From assembly GCA_023405135.1 (NCBI GenBank), contig JAEXYZ010000032.1, positions 1-15,810 of the forward strand: a stretch of DNA of 15,810 bases. The letters run 5' to 3'. Source of the stretch: Bacillota bacterium (lineage in GTDB: Bacteria > Bacillota > Bacilli > Bacillales_A > Planococcaceae). Of this stretch, positions 1-7,540 are shown piece by piece (the first letter of the stretch is position 1; each line of letters opens with the position of its first letter). A program made the position numbers and the translations under genes. The notes under the pieces are model-generated. The model did not search any database. It was not told the origin of the DNA and worked only from the letters and a program-made list of their open reading frames with translations.

Positions 1-2
1 AT

Positions 3-230
3 AATAATCCAGCTGAAAATGCGATTCGCCCGAATGTAATCGGCCGAAAAAATTGGTTATTCTCTGTCAGTGAAGCTGGTGCTAGAGCGAATGCGATCTG
101 TTTGAGTTTAGCAGAAACTGCAAAAGCGAATGGCATCGACTTCTATCATTATTTAGTGAAGTTATTTACGGAGCTACCCAACTTACCAATTCATCAACAA
201 CCTGAGATTTTACAAAACTACATGCCTTAG
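3..230 (+). pseudogene. IS66-family transposase, C-terminal fragment
   Basis: The only frame open from the left edge encodes the last 75 residues of an IS66-family (TnpC-type) transposase. It holds the hallmark block around NNPAENAIRP and IGRKNWLFS; the Glu in AEN is the expected third residue of the DDE catalytic triad. It is followed by the family's C-terminal segment (ETAKANGIDFYHYLVKL, then a Pro-rich tail). The frame stops at TAG (228-230) exactly where relatives have Trp after Tyr-Met/Leu-Pro. Reading through TAG continues in frame as SKSIQEVCAKTK to TAA at 279-281, which looks like the normal tail. I infer a TGG-to-TAG nonsense change, so the copy is probably decaying. No terminal inverted repeat is visible downstream. 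The 5' part lies outside the window, so its integrity there is unknown. Family assignment is firm; pseudogene status is inferred. Confidence 0.85.
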
Positions 231-377
231 TCGAAATCGATTCAAGAAGTGTGTGCAAAAACTAAAATTATATTTTTTTAATAGTTGTAATAATAATCCC
301 TCATTTTCAACATAATCAATTGTTGAATCAACCATTCTAACTAATTTTCCATCCCTAATTTCAAAACCTTCTTTCAT
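210..377 (-). pseudogene. Short open frame, possible truncated gene remnant
   Basis: A 55-codon ATG frame runs antisense into the IS66 fragment. The part outside the IS (about residues 1-38, starting MKEGFEIRDGKLVRMVDS) has a protein-like mix of charged and hydrophobic residues. The last residues are simply the complement of the IS66 tail. This is what would be seen if an IS66 insertion had cut an older minus-strand gene. There is no ribosome binding site before the ATG, and stop codons lie shortly upstream in frame, so it is at best a broken piece. I do not recognise the family. Chance openness in AT-rich DNA is a serious alternative. Confidence 0.22.
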
Positions 378-454
378 AAGAAGTCTATTTCTCTATCACT
401 ATTTTACAAATAAATCCTATAAAATAACGAAAATAGTGTCCATTTTCATTCCAA

Positions 455-640
455 TTGAAAACCCTCTATTCTAAAGACTTTACAGACGTGGACACTTTAC
501 AAGGTATAATAAGCGAAGTAGTTATAAAAACGAAAAATAGTGAAGAATTTGAGGTTATTATTGTTACTTCTATTTGTGAAATACATTCACCTATGTATTT
601 ATTACCTAAGTCTTTTCCAAATGTTACATACACTATGTAA
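455..640 (+). CDS. Small hypothetical ORF, doubtful
   Basis: This is a 61-codon frame from a TTG start to TAA, with no gene on the opposite strand that would make it a shadow. The peptide (internal segments such as KNSEEFEVIIVTS) has a credible amino-acid mix but matches no family I recognise. There is no Shine-Dalgarno sequence before the TTG. The same frame is open only back to about position 437, so an intact upstream part is not available. It may be the C-terminal relic of a gene damaged by the nearby IS66 element, or it may be chance. Confidence 0.22.
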   Translation: MKTLYSKDFTDVDTLQGIISEVVIKTKNSEEFEVIIVTSICEIHSPMYLLPKSFPNVTYTM

Positions 641-699
641 TAAAAAATTGTAGTTCAGAAACATTATGAGACTTTTTTAGCTTACCATAAAACGAAATA

Positions 700-732
700 A
701 GGCTGTTCTGAAATTGACCTTCAGAACAGCCT
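700..732 (-). terminator. Rho-independent terminator of the aspartokinase gene
   Basis: A perfect 13-bp stem (700-712 with 720-732; arm AGGCTGTTCTGAA in both orientations) encloses a 7-nt loop. Read on the minus strand it is followed by a T-rich run (TTATTTCGTTTTA). It begins 14 bp past the aspartokinase stop. The plus-strand exit is less T-rich, so minus is the working direction. Confidence 0.88.
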
Positions 733-746
733 ATCTATATTGGATG

Positions 747-2105
747 TTACACTGTTATGGGAGCAAAAAATTCATCGTAAAGGGCACGTAAAATTTGATT
801 TTCAGCTTGTTTTAGTACACCAAATACTAAACTTACTTCCGAAGAACCTTGATTGATCATTTCAATATTTGCACCAGTTCTTGAAATTGCTGAAGCCGCG
901 CGTGCAGCTAAACCTGTATTATTACGCATACCTTCTCCAACGATCACAATTAACGATAAACCATGTCTGAAATATACATCATCAGCATGTAATTCTTCTT
1001 TAACGCGCTTTACGATGCGCTCTTCCACTTCATCTGTTAACTGATTTGAACGAATAACAACAGAAATATCGTCTAAACCAGATGGTGTATGCTCATAAGA
1101 AATATGTTCCTCTTCGATAATTTGAAGCAATTTGCGGCCAAATCCAATTTCTCGATTCATTAAATATTTCGAAACATATAATATTGAAAATCCGCTATCT
1201 GCAGATATACCCGTTACTGGACGACCTGTTAAAGGGCGTGAAGGGACAATTTTTGTTCCAGGTGCAGAAGGATTATTTGTATTTTTAACTGTGACAGGAA
1301 TGCCTAATTTGTAAACTGGCATTAATGCTTCGTCATGGAAAACGGAGAATCCAGAATATGAAAGTTCCCGCATTTCACGATACGTAAGTTCTGAAATACC
1401 AACTGGGTTATTTACAACTTTTGGATTTGCAGAAAATACAAAATCTACATCAGTAAAGTTTTCATAAAGATCTGCTTTCACAGCTGCTGCTAAAATAGAG
1501 CCAGTAATATCAGAGCCACCACGGTCAAATGTACGTAAAATCCCCTCTTTTGTATAGCCGAAAAATCCAGGGAAGACAATAATTTTATCGTCTTTTCCTA
1601 AGTCTTTTAAGTTTTCATATGCCTCTGGTAGCGCAAATGTACGTTCAGGATAATCACTTAAAATTAACTTTTCTTTAGGACTTACATATTTTGCATGTAA
1701 ACCAATGGAATTGAAGTATTCTGCAATTAATTTTGCATTATTATCTTCACCACTAGCCTTAATATTATCTATATATAAATTTTTATTTGATTTATCGGAA
1801 GCGACACGTTCTTGTAAATCATTTTTAATAACATCGCAAATTGTATCGTCTAAGCCAAGTTCATCTGTAATTTCTTTAAATCGATTTACAACAATTTGTA
1901 ATTTCCCGGCTACATCACCATTATTTAATGATGCATCAGCTAATTCGATTAAAAGATCTGTTACTTTTATATCATCGCCAAAACGTTTACCAGGGGCAGA
2001 TACTGCTACAATCTTTCTATCAGGATTTGATTTTACAATATTCGCCACTTTTTTAATTTGCTCTGCGTTAGCAACGGAAGTACCACCAAATTTACATACT
2101 ATCAT
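747..2105 (-). CDS. yclM: Aspartokinase III (YclM/ThrD type)
   Basis: Cytoplasmic aspartate kinase (EC 2.7.2.4), which phosphorylates L-aspartate with ATP as the first step toward lysine, threonine, methionine and diaminopimelate. The 452-residue length matches B. subtilis aspartokinase III (about 454). Visible features are the nucleotide-binding start KFGGTS (5-10), the substrate motif SGED (118-121), FDRGGSD near 193-199, and FTDVD followed by SANP (about 217-227). The C-terminal third holds two ACT domains (about 305-375 and 385-450) with NIEMINQGSSEVS (413-425), the usual site of amino-acid feedback. The start has a good AAGGA ribosome site (TCCTT at 2115-2119 on the plus strand) 9 nt upstream. 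It has its own promoter and terminator, so it is monocistronic. I see no lysine-riboswitch core in the roughly 50-nt leader, consistent with the YclM class, in which inhibition by threonine has been reported. Confidence 0.93.
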   Translation of the reverse strand: MIVCKFGGTSVANAEQIKKVANIVKSNPDRKIVAVSAPGKRFGDDIKVTDLLIELADASLNNGDVAGKLQIVVNRFKEITDELGLDDTICDVIKNDLQERVASDKSNKNLYIDNIKASGEDNNAKLIAEYFNSIGLHAKYVSPKEKLILSDYPERTFALPEAYENLKDLGKDDKIIVFPGFFGYTKEGILRTFDRGGSDITGSILAAAVKADLYENFTDVDFVFSANPKVVNNPVGISELTYREMRELSYSGFSVFHDEALMPVYKLGIPVTVKNTNNPSAPGTKIVPSRPLTGRPVTGISADSGFSILYVSKYLMNREIGFGRKLLQIIEEEHISYEHTPSGLDDISVVIRSNQLTDEVEERIVKRVKEELHADDVYFRHGLSLIVIVGEGMRNNTGLAARAASAISRTGANIEMINQGSSEVSLVFGVLKQAENQILRALYDEFFAPITV

Positions 2106-2163
2106 TTCATCAGATCCTTACTATTCAAAATTGTATTTTCCGAAAAAACATTTGATTGTTCAC

Positions 2164-2192
2164 AGTGTACAAATTTTCTCTACTTACGTCAA
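2164..2192 (-). promoter_or_regulatory. Sigma-A promoter of the aspartokinase gene
   Basis: On the minus strand, TTGACG (2187-2192) and TACACT (2164-2169) are separated by 17 bp. Transcription should start near 2157, giving a leader of about 50 nt. The -35 matches 5/6 and the -10 matches 4/6 of consensus. Another perfect TATAAT at 2282-2287 has no reasonable -35. Confidence 0.6.
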
Positions 2193-2392
2193 GTCTATTT
2201 ATAGAAAACATTATTATTTTATCAAAAAGTCTTCAGAAGTAACATACAAATTTACTGTTAATATCCACCACTAGTTGGAAAATTATAATCGGTATCCGCG
2301 TAAAACTTACAGGTCAATTTATTATATGTAAGTTCTTTTTGTTCGGTAGCATGTTTTCTTATTTTAGTGGAATATTAATAATCAAATAAAAC

Positions 2393-2421
2393 CGTGTACA
2401 TCCTTTCACAAGATACACACG
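2393..2421 (-). terminator. Minus-strand intrinsic terminator
   Basis: The arms CGTGTGTATC and GATGTACACG (minus strand) pair over 10 bp with two G-U wobbles and a 9-nt loop, followed by GGTTTTATTTG. On the plus strand the same two positions become A-C and C-A mismatches. The wobble asymmetry therefore indicates a minus-strand RNA. It could end the long operon or a short RNA started at 2480-2507. Confidence 0.6.
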
Positions 2422-2479
2422 ATTTCTACAAATATACTTAAATATTAAAATTTAATTTATACACTCATATCGTCATTTT

Positions 2480-2507
2480 ATTATATAACAAGTTTCCTTA
2501 TACGCAA
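2480..2507 (-). promoter_or_regulatory. Candidate promoter of a small minus-strand RNA
   Basis: On the minus strand a perfect TATAAT (2480-2485) lies 16 bp from TTGCGT (2502-2507). Initiation near 2473 would give an RNA of about 90 nt ending at the 2393-2421 terminator, with no meaningful reading frame. In DNA this AT-rich a TATAAT can occur by chance, and the -35 matches only 3/6. Confidence 0.28.
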
Positions 2508-2682
2508 TATAGAAATAATAGCAAATTTATTAAAATTCAATATTATTTACCTTCGCTCTGTTATTCACTTAATGATTATCAACAAAACTATATACATATT
2601 AATATAAGAAGTAATGAAACATTGTTTAAAGTATTTCAATTTTATTTCGATCCGAGATAATTTGGCTTTTCATTTATGATAA

Positions 2683-3894
2683 TTAATAGTAACCATTAAT
2701 AGGTAGGTTTTCACCGTTTACTAAATAATTTCCAATATCTTTCGCCTTATATGATGACGGGTTATGAGATGCTATTGTTCGAATATTACGCCAATGTCGG
2801 TCTAGTTGTAACGATTTTCTTGTTGCAGAAGCCCCTCCTACATCAAACAACTGTGTTGCTGCCTGTAATGCTATTTTTTCTCCTATTATTTTTACTTGCG
2901 CAGTTCGAATTGCCGCTTCATGTTCATAGAATTTGAATTGTTCAATATCCTCTTTTCTTAATAAAGCCTTATCTAACGCTTCTGCTGCTTGTAAAACTAA
3001 TGTTTTTAATGCGTAAGCTGATGCATCTAATTCACCTATCGTTTGTAATAGCTGCGCATCTTCTGTAGGCAATTCATTCGAAGCGTGGGTAAATGTTCTT
3101 TTTCTTCCTTTTAATACATTTACACTGTCTTTTACGATTTGTTGAGCAATACCTGCAATGACACCTTGTAAAAATAACTGTCGAATCGTTACATAACGTA
3201 ATTTTTCTTTCTCTAGCTTTGTCACTTCATGCTCTTTAACGACAACATTTGTAAATTTTGTTGTTCCACTAGCCGTAAACTTTTGCCCAAAACCATCCCA
3301 GTCATCGAATACTTCAATACCTTCACGATTCGTGGGAATGACACTTACATAAACATCATCATTTTCTCCTGCTGCGATAACAGATACCCAATCAGCATAC
3401 AAAGTTCCCGTTGTAAAATACTTTGTTCCATTTAAAATAAAATGATTTTCTTCACGAACTAAAGTCGTTTCATATTGTTTACTTCCTTGAGGCTTATTTG
3501 AAATTTCAGTCGTAGCATTTCCAACTAAATCGCCATTAGCAATAAATTGTAGTCTTCTCAATTTTTCTTCACTATTGTTTTGTGCCAATACATCCTCTAC
3601 AAAAATGTAATGTGAACGTAATGCATGTGTTAAATCCGAATCTGCTTCAGCTAATTTAATAATTACTTCAAAAAGCTCACGAATTGAAATTCCTGCTCCA
3701 CCTAATTCAATTGGTAAACGTAATGCTCCTAACTTTGCTTCTTTTATTAATTGAATCGCCTTCTTTGGATGAAGTCGCTCATCTGAATGTAAACGAAATT
3801 GTGCATCTTCCTTAATCGTACTTAAAATTTTCTCAAATTCTACAGAGTTAATTTCTATAGGTCCATTTGTCTTTATAAATGCAAGTTTATTCAT
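2683..3894 (-). CDS. DszC/SfnB-like flavin-dependent monooxygenase (acyl-CoA dehydrogenase fold)
   Basis: This 403-residue protein has the acyl-CoA-dehydrogenase fold and belongs to the branch used for sulfur acquisition (SfnB, and dibenzothiophene monooxygenase DszC/TdsC, about 400-417 aa). Domains in order: helical N-terminus (about 15-120), beta middle domain with the flavin-site stretch NATTEISN (126-133) and LNGTKYFTTG (154-163), and helical C-terminus (about 235-400) ending in the DszC-like block LDRHWRNIRT (364-373) and ASHNPSSYKA (375-384). Such enzymes use FMNH2 or FADH2 supplied by a separate reductase to oxygenate a sulfur or nearby atom; true acyl-CoA dehydrogenases lack the DRHWRN...SHNP signature. 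It is the last gene of the operon, 11 bp after metI, with a perfect AGGAGGT ribosome site. The substrate is unknown; S-oxidation of a thioether or aromatic sulfur compound is inferred from family and context. Confidence 0.82.
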   Translation of the reverse strand: MNKLAFIKTNGPIEINSVEFEKILSTIKEDAQFRLHSDERLHPKKAIQLIKEAKLGALRLPIELGGAGISIRELFEVIIKLAEADSDLTHALRSHYIFVEDVLAQNNSEEKLRRLQFIANGDLVGNATTEISNKPQGSKQYETTLVREENHFILNGTKYFTTGTLYADWVSVIAAGENDDVYVSVIPTNREGIEVFDDWDGFGQKFTASGTTKFTNVVVKEHEVTKLEKEKLRYVTIRQLFLQGVIAGIAQQIVKDSVNVLKGRKRTFTHASNELPTEDAQLLQTIGELDASAYALKTLVLQAAEALDKALLRKEDIEQFKFYEHEAAIRTAQVKIIGEKIALQAATQLFDVGGASATRKSLQLDRHWRNIRTIASHNPSSYKAKDIGNYLVNGENLPINGYY

Positions 3895-3905
3895 TAAAAC
3901 ACCTC

Positions 3906-4571
3906 CTAATAACGACGATCCAATTTTTTCGCACTGAAATTACCGATAAATTGCACACATTGAACAATCATAATTAACAATATAACCATTGCAATCATGA
4001 CGTCCGTTTGGAATCGATAATAACCGTAGCGTATCGCTAAATCTCCAATACCGCCCCCGCCGACAATTCCGGCAACTGCAGAGTATGAAATAAAACTAAT
4101 GGCAGTTACTGTCAAAGCTAAAATAATTCCGGAACGGGCTTCATTTAATAAAACATCTTTAATAATTAAACGTTTTGGTGCACCTAAAGCAACTGCTGCT
4201 TCAATTGTCCCTGCTGGAACATCTTTTAAAGCTTGCTCAACTAAACGAGCAAAAAAAGGAATAGCAGCAATAGATAAAGAAACAGATGCAGCTAATGGCC
4301 CTACTGTAGTTCCAATTAAAAATCGTGTAAATGGAATGAGTACTACTAATAAAATAATGAAGGGGAATGATCGAATTAAATTAATTGTATAATTTAAAAT
4401 TCGATTTAATGTACTGTTTTCTTGAATTGATCCCGACTCCGTTACATAAACGAATACACCAAGAGGAGTGCCGATAATGATAGCAGCTATTAATGAAAGG
4501 GAAACCATAAGAAAAGTTTGCCCTATACTTAAATAAATTTCTGGTATTAATGGGATTATGTTATCAAACAC
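3906..4571 (-). CDS. metI: ABC transporter permease, MetI family
   Basis: Membrane permease of the methionine-uptake (MUT/D-Met) ABC family, 221 residues, the usual length. It shows about five hydrophobic spans (around 14-42, 61-86, 90-112, 146-170, 188-210). The cytoplasmic EAA coupling loop is EAAVALGAPKR (124-134). The MetI hallmark VGGGGIGDLAI followed by RYGYYRF lies at 170-187. The start is GTG, overlapping the last 8 nt of metN, with GAGGTG upstream inside metN. Such overlap implies translational coupling and an obligate partnership with that ATPase. The lipoprotein encoded divergently at 10722 is the likely receptor. The family usually carries D/L-methionine. Here the surrounding monooxygenases suggest a different or broader organosulfur ligand, which is inference. 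Confidence 0.9.
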   Translation of the reverse strand: MFDNIIPLIPEIYLSIGQTFLMVSLSLIAAIIIGTPLGVFVYVTESGSIQENSTLNRILNYTINLIRSFPFIILLVVLIPFTRFLIGTTVGPLAASVSLSIAAIPFFARLVEQALKDVPAGTIEAAVALGAPKRLIIKDVLLNEARSGIILALTVTAISFISYSAVAGIVGGGGIGDLAIRYGYYRFQTDVMIAMVILLIMIVQCVQFIGNFSAKKLDRRY

Positions 4572-5355
4572 TTACAACACCTCTTTCAATTGGAACAACC
4601 TTATGATCGGTACCTAATTTTTGGCGGTTTTCTAATAATAACTGACCAATTTTTGTAGTAGCTTCTTCAGTATTCGATTTTAGATTTAATTCTTCTTGAA
4701 TGACACCATTTTCCATAACCGCAACCCGATCACAAAGTTGATTTACAACTTCCATTTCATGTGTAACGATAATTAACGTTACACCATATTTTTCATTTAT
4801 TAATTTTAAAAAAGCTAAAATATTATCAGTTGTTTGCGGATCAAGGGCTGAAGTTGGCTCATCACATAATAAAACTTCAGGATTTAAAACTAAAGCACGA
4901 GCAATAGCGACACGCTGTTTCTGTCCTCCACTTAATTGAGAAGGATAATGATGAATTTTATCAGACAGCCCTACTACATCTAGTACCTTTTCAATTTTCA
5001 ATTTCCGTTCTGCTTTTGGAACATTAGCAGACTTTAAAGCAAATTCAATATTTCCATATACAGTTTTATTTAAAAGTAAATTAAAATGTTGAAAAATCAT
5101 CCCAATGGAGTGGCGTCTTTTTTGAAGATTTATTGATTTCAATTGAACTAAATCTTCACCATTGAAAAGAACTTCTCCAGTTGTTGGTTTTTCAATAAGG
5201 TTTATTGTACGCAGTAAAGTAGATTTCCCTGCACCACTAAAGCCAATAATTCCAAACACTTCCCCTTTAGCAATTTTTAAATTTGTAGGATGAACCGCAT
5301 GGAACTCATTTCCTTTTGTCTTATATACTTTACTAACATTTTTTAATTCAATCAT
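4564..5355 (-). CDS. metN: ABC transporter ATP-binding protein, MetN family, short form
   Basis: Cytoplasmic ATPase powering the MetI permease. All nucleotide-binding motifs are present: Walker A GFSGAGKST (38-46), Q-loop Gln89, signature LSGGQ (141-145), Walker B ending CDEP (164-167) and H-switch His199. At 263 residues it is about 80 shorter than ordinary MetN (about 340). After the ATPase core there is only a tail of about 35 residues, so the C-terminal NIL/ACT-like domain that binds methionine and feedback-inhibits transport in classical MetN is missing. The stop codon is clean and metI begins inside the gene, so this looks like a natural short form and not a frameshift. The start has an AAGGAG ribosome site and sits 41 bp after the sfnG-like gene, the widest gap in the operon. 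Confidence 0.9.
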   Translation of the reverse strand: MIELKNVSKVYKTKGNEFHAVHPTNLKIAKGEVFGIIGFSGAGKSTLLRTINLIEKPTTGEVLFNGEDLVQLKSINLQKRRHSIGMIFQHFNLLLNKTVYGNIEFALKSANVPKAERKLKIEKVLDVVGLSDKIHHYPSQLSGGQKQRVAIARALVLNPEVLLCDEPTSALDPQTTDNILAFLKLINEKYGVTLIIVTHEMEVVNQLCDRVAVMENGVIQEELNLKSNTEEATTKIGQLLLENRQKLGTDHKVVPIERGVVSV

Positions 5356-5396
5356 ATGAATAGCTCTCCTTTTTTATAAGTAATCACATTAAAATA

Positions 5397-6452
5397 CTAA
5401 GAATTAATTGTAAAAGAAGATCCTTTTATTTTTGGAACAACATATTCAAAAAATGGTGGCAATTCTTTAATAGGTTGTCTGAAAGCTACTAATACTTTTT
5501 CAACCCCAATTTCTTCTAATTGATTTAGTTTTTTCGCTACTTGTTCATAACTCCCCACTAAACCTGTACGAAAACCTTCATTATTGGCGACAAAGTCACT
5601 TACCGTTTTTGAATTTTTCCACATACCTTTTGTATCTTTGCTTGCCTTAAACTGGGCAATTGCTGCTTCATCAGCATTTTCAATAATATATTTATATTCT
5701 TCTAATGCCTCTTCCTCGGTTTCTCGTGCAATGACAAAGGCAGCTACAGCATATTTTACTTCTCGATTATGTTCATGAGCGAACTTACGAACTGATTGAA
5801 TTTGCTCTTCTAATTCTTCAATAGGTGCACCATTCATAAAATAAAAATCTGATAATGCTCCTGCTATTTTTTGGGATTCTAACGAATTACCTCCTTGATA
5901 AATCGCTGGATATGGTTTCTGTACTGGCTTTGGGTTTAATGTTGCATTTTTAATTTGATAAAACTTACCGTTGAACGAAAAATCATCTTGAGTCCATAAA
6001 CCTTTCAATACTTTTAAATACTCTTCCGAACGTTTATATCGATCTTCATGTTTGATCCATTCAATCCCAAACATTTCTTGCTCTGCTTTAAACCAACCGC
6101 TAACTAAGTTCACATGAAATCTCCCTTTAGAAATAACATCAATTGTAGAACCGATTTTCGCCAATGTAGCAGGATGCATAAAACCTGGTAAAGCTGCTGC
6201 AATAAGGTGGATTCGTTCCGTTTTAGTCGCCATTGCCGAAATAACTGTTAACGGATCGAGCTGACCACTTTTTGTATCTGTACCACCGATTTTACCAACA
6301 TAGCGAATGGGATATAAAATAGAATCGACACCTATTTCGTCTGCTAACTGTGCAAGTTTTTCATTGTACTCTATACTGCCTTCAAATGTTTGCTCAACTT
6401 TTGATCGTAAAAAACCACCTGATAAATTTGCTCCCCATATAACAAATTTCAT
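5397..6452 (-). CDS. sfnG: LLM-class FMNH2-dependent monooxygenase, SfnG-like (dimethylsulfone monooxygenase)
   Basis: A 351-residue bacterial-luciferase-like TIM-barrel monooxygenase. The layout matches SfnG, which cleaves dimethylsulfone to methanesulfinate with FMNH2 and O2. Shared elements include NLSGGF near the start (9-14), AALPGFMHPA (86-95), GRFHVNLVSGW (110-120) in the flavin site, HEDRYKRSEE (135-144), the NGKFYQIKN (161-169) and LNPKPVQKP (172-180) stretches, and YQGGNS (185-190). The start has AAGGAG 9 nt upstream, 16 bp after the SsuD-like gene. It needs an FMN reductase not found here. In context it would release a small sulfinate/sulfonate or sulfite from a sulfone. A related LLM enzyme acting on another sulfone cannot be excluded; the LLM assignment is firm and the SfnG subfamily is probable. 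Confidence 0.8.
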   Translation of the reverse strand: MKFVIWGANLSGGFLRSKVEQTFEGSIEYNEKLAQLADEIGVDSILYPIRYVGKIGGTDTKSGQLDPLTVISAMATKTERIHLIAAALPGFMHPATLAKIGSTIDVISKGRFHVNLVSGWFKAEQEMFGIEWIKHEDRYKRSEEYLKVLKGLWTQDDFSFNGKFYQIKNATLNPKPVQKPYPAIYQGGNSLESQKIAGALSDFYFMNGAPIEELEEQIQSVRKFAHEHNREVKYAVAAFVIARETEEEALEEYKYIIENADEAAIAQFKASKDTKGMWKNSKTVSDFVANNEGFRTGLVGSYEQVAKKLNQLEEIGVEKVLVAFRQPIKELPPFFEYVVPKIKGSSFTINS

Positions 6453-6468
6453 ATATCCCCGCTCCTTT

Positions 6469-7527
6469 TTATTTCGTTAATTGTGTCTGGAACTTTGGCA
6501 AAACTAATTGACCAAAACGTTGTGCTTCTTCCACATGTGGAAATCCAGATAAAACAAAATGACTAACACCGACATTTATATAGTCTTGTAACGCTTCCTT
6601 AACTTGATCAGGTGTACCAACAATTGCTGTCCCTGCACCTTTACGAATTTTGCCAATTCCTGCCCAGCTGTACTTGTCAAAGCGATCACTTTTTTGTGCA
6701 ATTTCCGTCATACGCTTTTGCGCAACTGAATCGGTTTCTTCAAAAACATGATTCATTTTCCTTTGAACGTTTTGATCGATTTTACTAATAATATGATGTG
6801 CTGCCTTCCATGCCTCTTCCTCAGTTTCTCTTACTACGATATGAATACGAACACCAAATTCTAAAGTTCGATCATATTTTGCCGCTCGCTGTTTAACATC
6901 TTCAATTTGTTCTTTAATTTGACTTACTGGCTCGCCCCATTGTAAATAAACATCGGCTGATTTCGCTGCAATTTCTTTTGCACTGTCAGATGAACCACCA
7001 AAGTATATTGGAATCCCTTCCGTCTGATATAATGATGGAATCAATTGACCTTCTTTTACATTGAAAAAGTCGCCATTAAAATTTAAAGTTTCTTCTGACC
7101 AAGACTTTTTAATTACATCTAAAAATTCATTTGTCCGTTTATAACGAGTTTCATGATCGACAAAATCACCATCTTGCCCAAGTTCTTTAGCTGAACCGCC
7201 CGTAACAACATTGACTAACAATCGCCCTTGAGAAAACTGATCCAAAGTTGCTGCCAATTTTGATGCAACGGTTGGAGAAATAAAGCCTGGTCGAAATGCT
7301 ACTAATGGTTTTATTTTTTTTGTATTGTGGATAATAGCAGAACCAACTATCCATGAATCTAAATAAGGAATTCCAGTTGGTACTAATATCCCTTCAAAAC
7401 CTGCATCCTCTGCTGTTTGAGCTACTTTCACTAAATAGTCTGCTGTCGGTTTGTATGTTGGATTTTTTACTCCTAAAAATTGATCATCGCCGTTTGTTGG
7501 TGCAAACCAATAAAAATGTATTGTCAT
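6469..7527 (-). CDS. ssuD: Alkanesulfonate monooxygenase-like LLM enzyme (SsuD/MsuD family)
   Basis: A 352-residue FMNH2-dependent monooxygenase of the SsuD family, which splits C-S bonds of alkanesulfonates to aldehyde plus sulfite. It shows the N-terminal FYWFAPTNGD (5-14), AFRPGFISPT (77-86), GRLLVNVVTGG (101-111), YFGGSS (175-180), and FGVRIHIVVRE with Arg227 and His229 (E. coli SsuD Arg226/His228 equivalents). The lid segment KIRKGAGTAIVG carries Arg295. Two positions differ from E. coli SsuD as I remember it: Cys54 is replaced by Tyr55 in PTGIPYLDSW, and Tyr331 by Phe329 in SGFPHVEEA. The protein is about 30 residues shorter than E. coli SsuD (381). Neither ssuE nor ssuABC accompanies it; the importer here is MetNIQ-like. 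It lies 13 bp after the second HpaB-type gene, with a GGGGG-type ribosome site. Substrate class is inferred. Confidence 0.82.
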   Translation of the reverse strand: MTIHFYWFAPTNGDDQFLGVKNPTYKPTADYLVKVAQTAEDAGFEGILVPTGIPYLDSWIVGSAIIHNTKKIKPLVAFRPGFISPTVASKLAATLDQFSQGRLLVNVVTGGSAKELGQDGDFVDHETRYKRTNEFLDVIKKSWSEETLNFNGDFFNVKEGQLIPSLYQTEGIPIYFGGSSDSAKEIAAKSADVYLQWGEPVSQIKEQIEDVKQRAAKYDRTLEFGVRIHIVVRETEEEAWKAAHHIISKIDQNVQRKMNHVFEETDSVAQKRMTEIAQKSDRFDKYSWAGIGKIRKGAGTAIVGTPDQVKEALQDYINVGVSHFVLSGFPHVEEAQRFGQLVLPKFQTQLTK

Positions 7528-7540
7528 ATTTCGTTCCCCC

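Larger units (their letters stand above)
2193..2682. other. Non-coding AT-rich gap between operon end and aspartokinase
   Basis: About 490 bases with no open frame worth calling on either strand. It holds a minus-strand terminator-like hairpin (2393-2421) and a candidate minus-strand promoter (2480-2507), both listed separately. No strong hairpin directly follows the end of the DszC-like gene at 2683, so the operon mRNA may run about 260 nt to the 2393-2421 hairpin. I found no L-box, S-box or T-box core. Confidence 0.6.

Noticed and set aside
2106..2192. Lysine riboswitch before the aspartokinase gene
   Set aside because: The promoter at 2164-2192 leaves only about 50 nt of leader, and no L-box core is visible there or further upstream.
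1705..2274. Plus-strand 189-codon ORF
   Set aside because: Antisense shadow of the aspartokinase gene, continuing into its leader; no ribosome site or family resemblance.
2565..2585. Fur-box-like AATGATTATCA
   Set aside because: Only about half of the 19-bp dyad is present and no iron-related gene adjoins.
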